DNA of 64,000 nucleotides. It comes from Parapedobacter koreensis. GTDB taxonomy: Bacteria; Bacteroidota; Bacteroidia; Sphingobacteriales; Sphingobacteriaceae. The stretch spans positions 900,738 through 964,737 of the forward strand of contig NZ_FNZR01000001.1 of the NCBI RefSeq assembly GCF_900109365.1. Reading direction: 5' to 3'. The position numbers were made by a program, and so were the translations under genes. This document shows positions 63,860 through 64,000 of this stretch, in pieces. Position 1 is the stretch's first letter; each line of letters starts with the position of its first letter. The notes under the pieces are model-generated. The model saw only the letters and a program-made list of their open reading frames with translations. It searched no databases and was not told where the DNA came from.

Positions 63860-64000
63860 ATGAATATCATACTAAAATGGCTGCTTATCGGCTGGTGCTG
63901 CGGAACTGCAGCTGGTGCCATGGGGCAAGAGAAAAAATACATCATGCTGGACATGTTGGACAGCCTGGATATGCAGGATAGCCTTTACAAAGTAAGCCGC
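63860..64000 (+). CDS. Secreted or lipoprotein gene, cut by the window end
   Basis: 47 residues visible from the ATG at 63860. A signal peptide is clear (MNIILKWLLIGWCCGTAAGAMGQEKKYIM). The start of the mature part is Asp/Leu/Met-rich (LDMLDSLDMQDSLYK). The rest lies outside the window, so the function cannot be told. Confidence 0.7.
   Translation, partial: MNIILKWLLIGWCCGTAAGAMGQEKKYIMLDMLDSLDMQDSLYKVSR

Overview
The window looks like a chromosomal stretch from a Bacteroidota bacterium, most likely Sphingobacteriaceae; a Parapedobacter-like genus is only a guess from the roughly balanced base composition. The evidence is two SusC/SusD pairs, a third TonB-dependent receptor, an ECF sigma/FecR pair, LytTR regulators, an HU-like protein and several promoters of the Bacteroidota type TAnnTTTG.

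Region 1 (1-13.8 kb). Two tandem M14-type metallopeptidases (the first cut by the window edge) end at a long palindromic terminator. On the minus strand follows a peptidoglycan-recycling group (NamZ-like exo-muramidase, MurQ etherase, sodium:solute symporter), then a TonB-dependent receptor, a sensor kinase/LytTR regulator pair, a CPA2 cation/proton antiporter and a small HMA-like protein.

Region 2 (14-28.7 kb). galK and galM lead into three phosphorelay genes (receiver-kinase, large hybrid kinase, lone receiver). argH and a secreted S9 peptidase are divergent. A Crp/Fnr regulator faces a dioxygenase-esterase-acetyltransferase operon, with a symmetrical operator candidate between them.

Region 3 (28.7-44.5 kb). 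A polysaccharide utilisation locus on the minus strand: sensor-regulator, SusC, SusD, LamG lipoprotein, two GH144-like glucanases, a GH43-like protein and a GH3 beta-glucosidase. The GH144 plus GH3 pair points to beta-1,2-glucan as substrate.

Region 4 (44.6-54.7 kb). A small regulator and an HU-like protein, then a second SusC/SusD locus with its own ECF sigma and FecR-like anti-sigma, and a thioredoxin/DUF3738-like fusion upstream of SusC.

Region 5 (54.8-64 kb). An accessory region of lower coding density. It opens with an unannotated, strongly structured non-coding stretch that ends in an intrinsic terminator. It holds an apparently intact antitoxin/PIN-toxin pair among decayed genes: a DUF1016 nuclease, HATPase_c_4-type ATP-binding proteins, and two copies, 800 bp apart, of a toxin module resembling ADP-ribosyltransferases. 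AT-rich intact genes follow (membrane LytTR protein and CPBP protease) with an attC-like inverted repeat after the protease. The window ends inside a secreted-protein gene. The structured RNA at about 54.84-55.12 kb is the most unusual signal I found.
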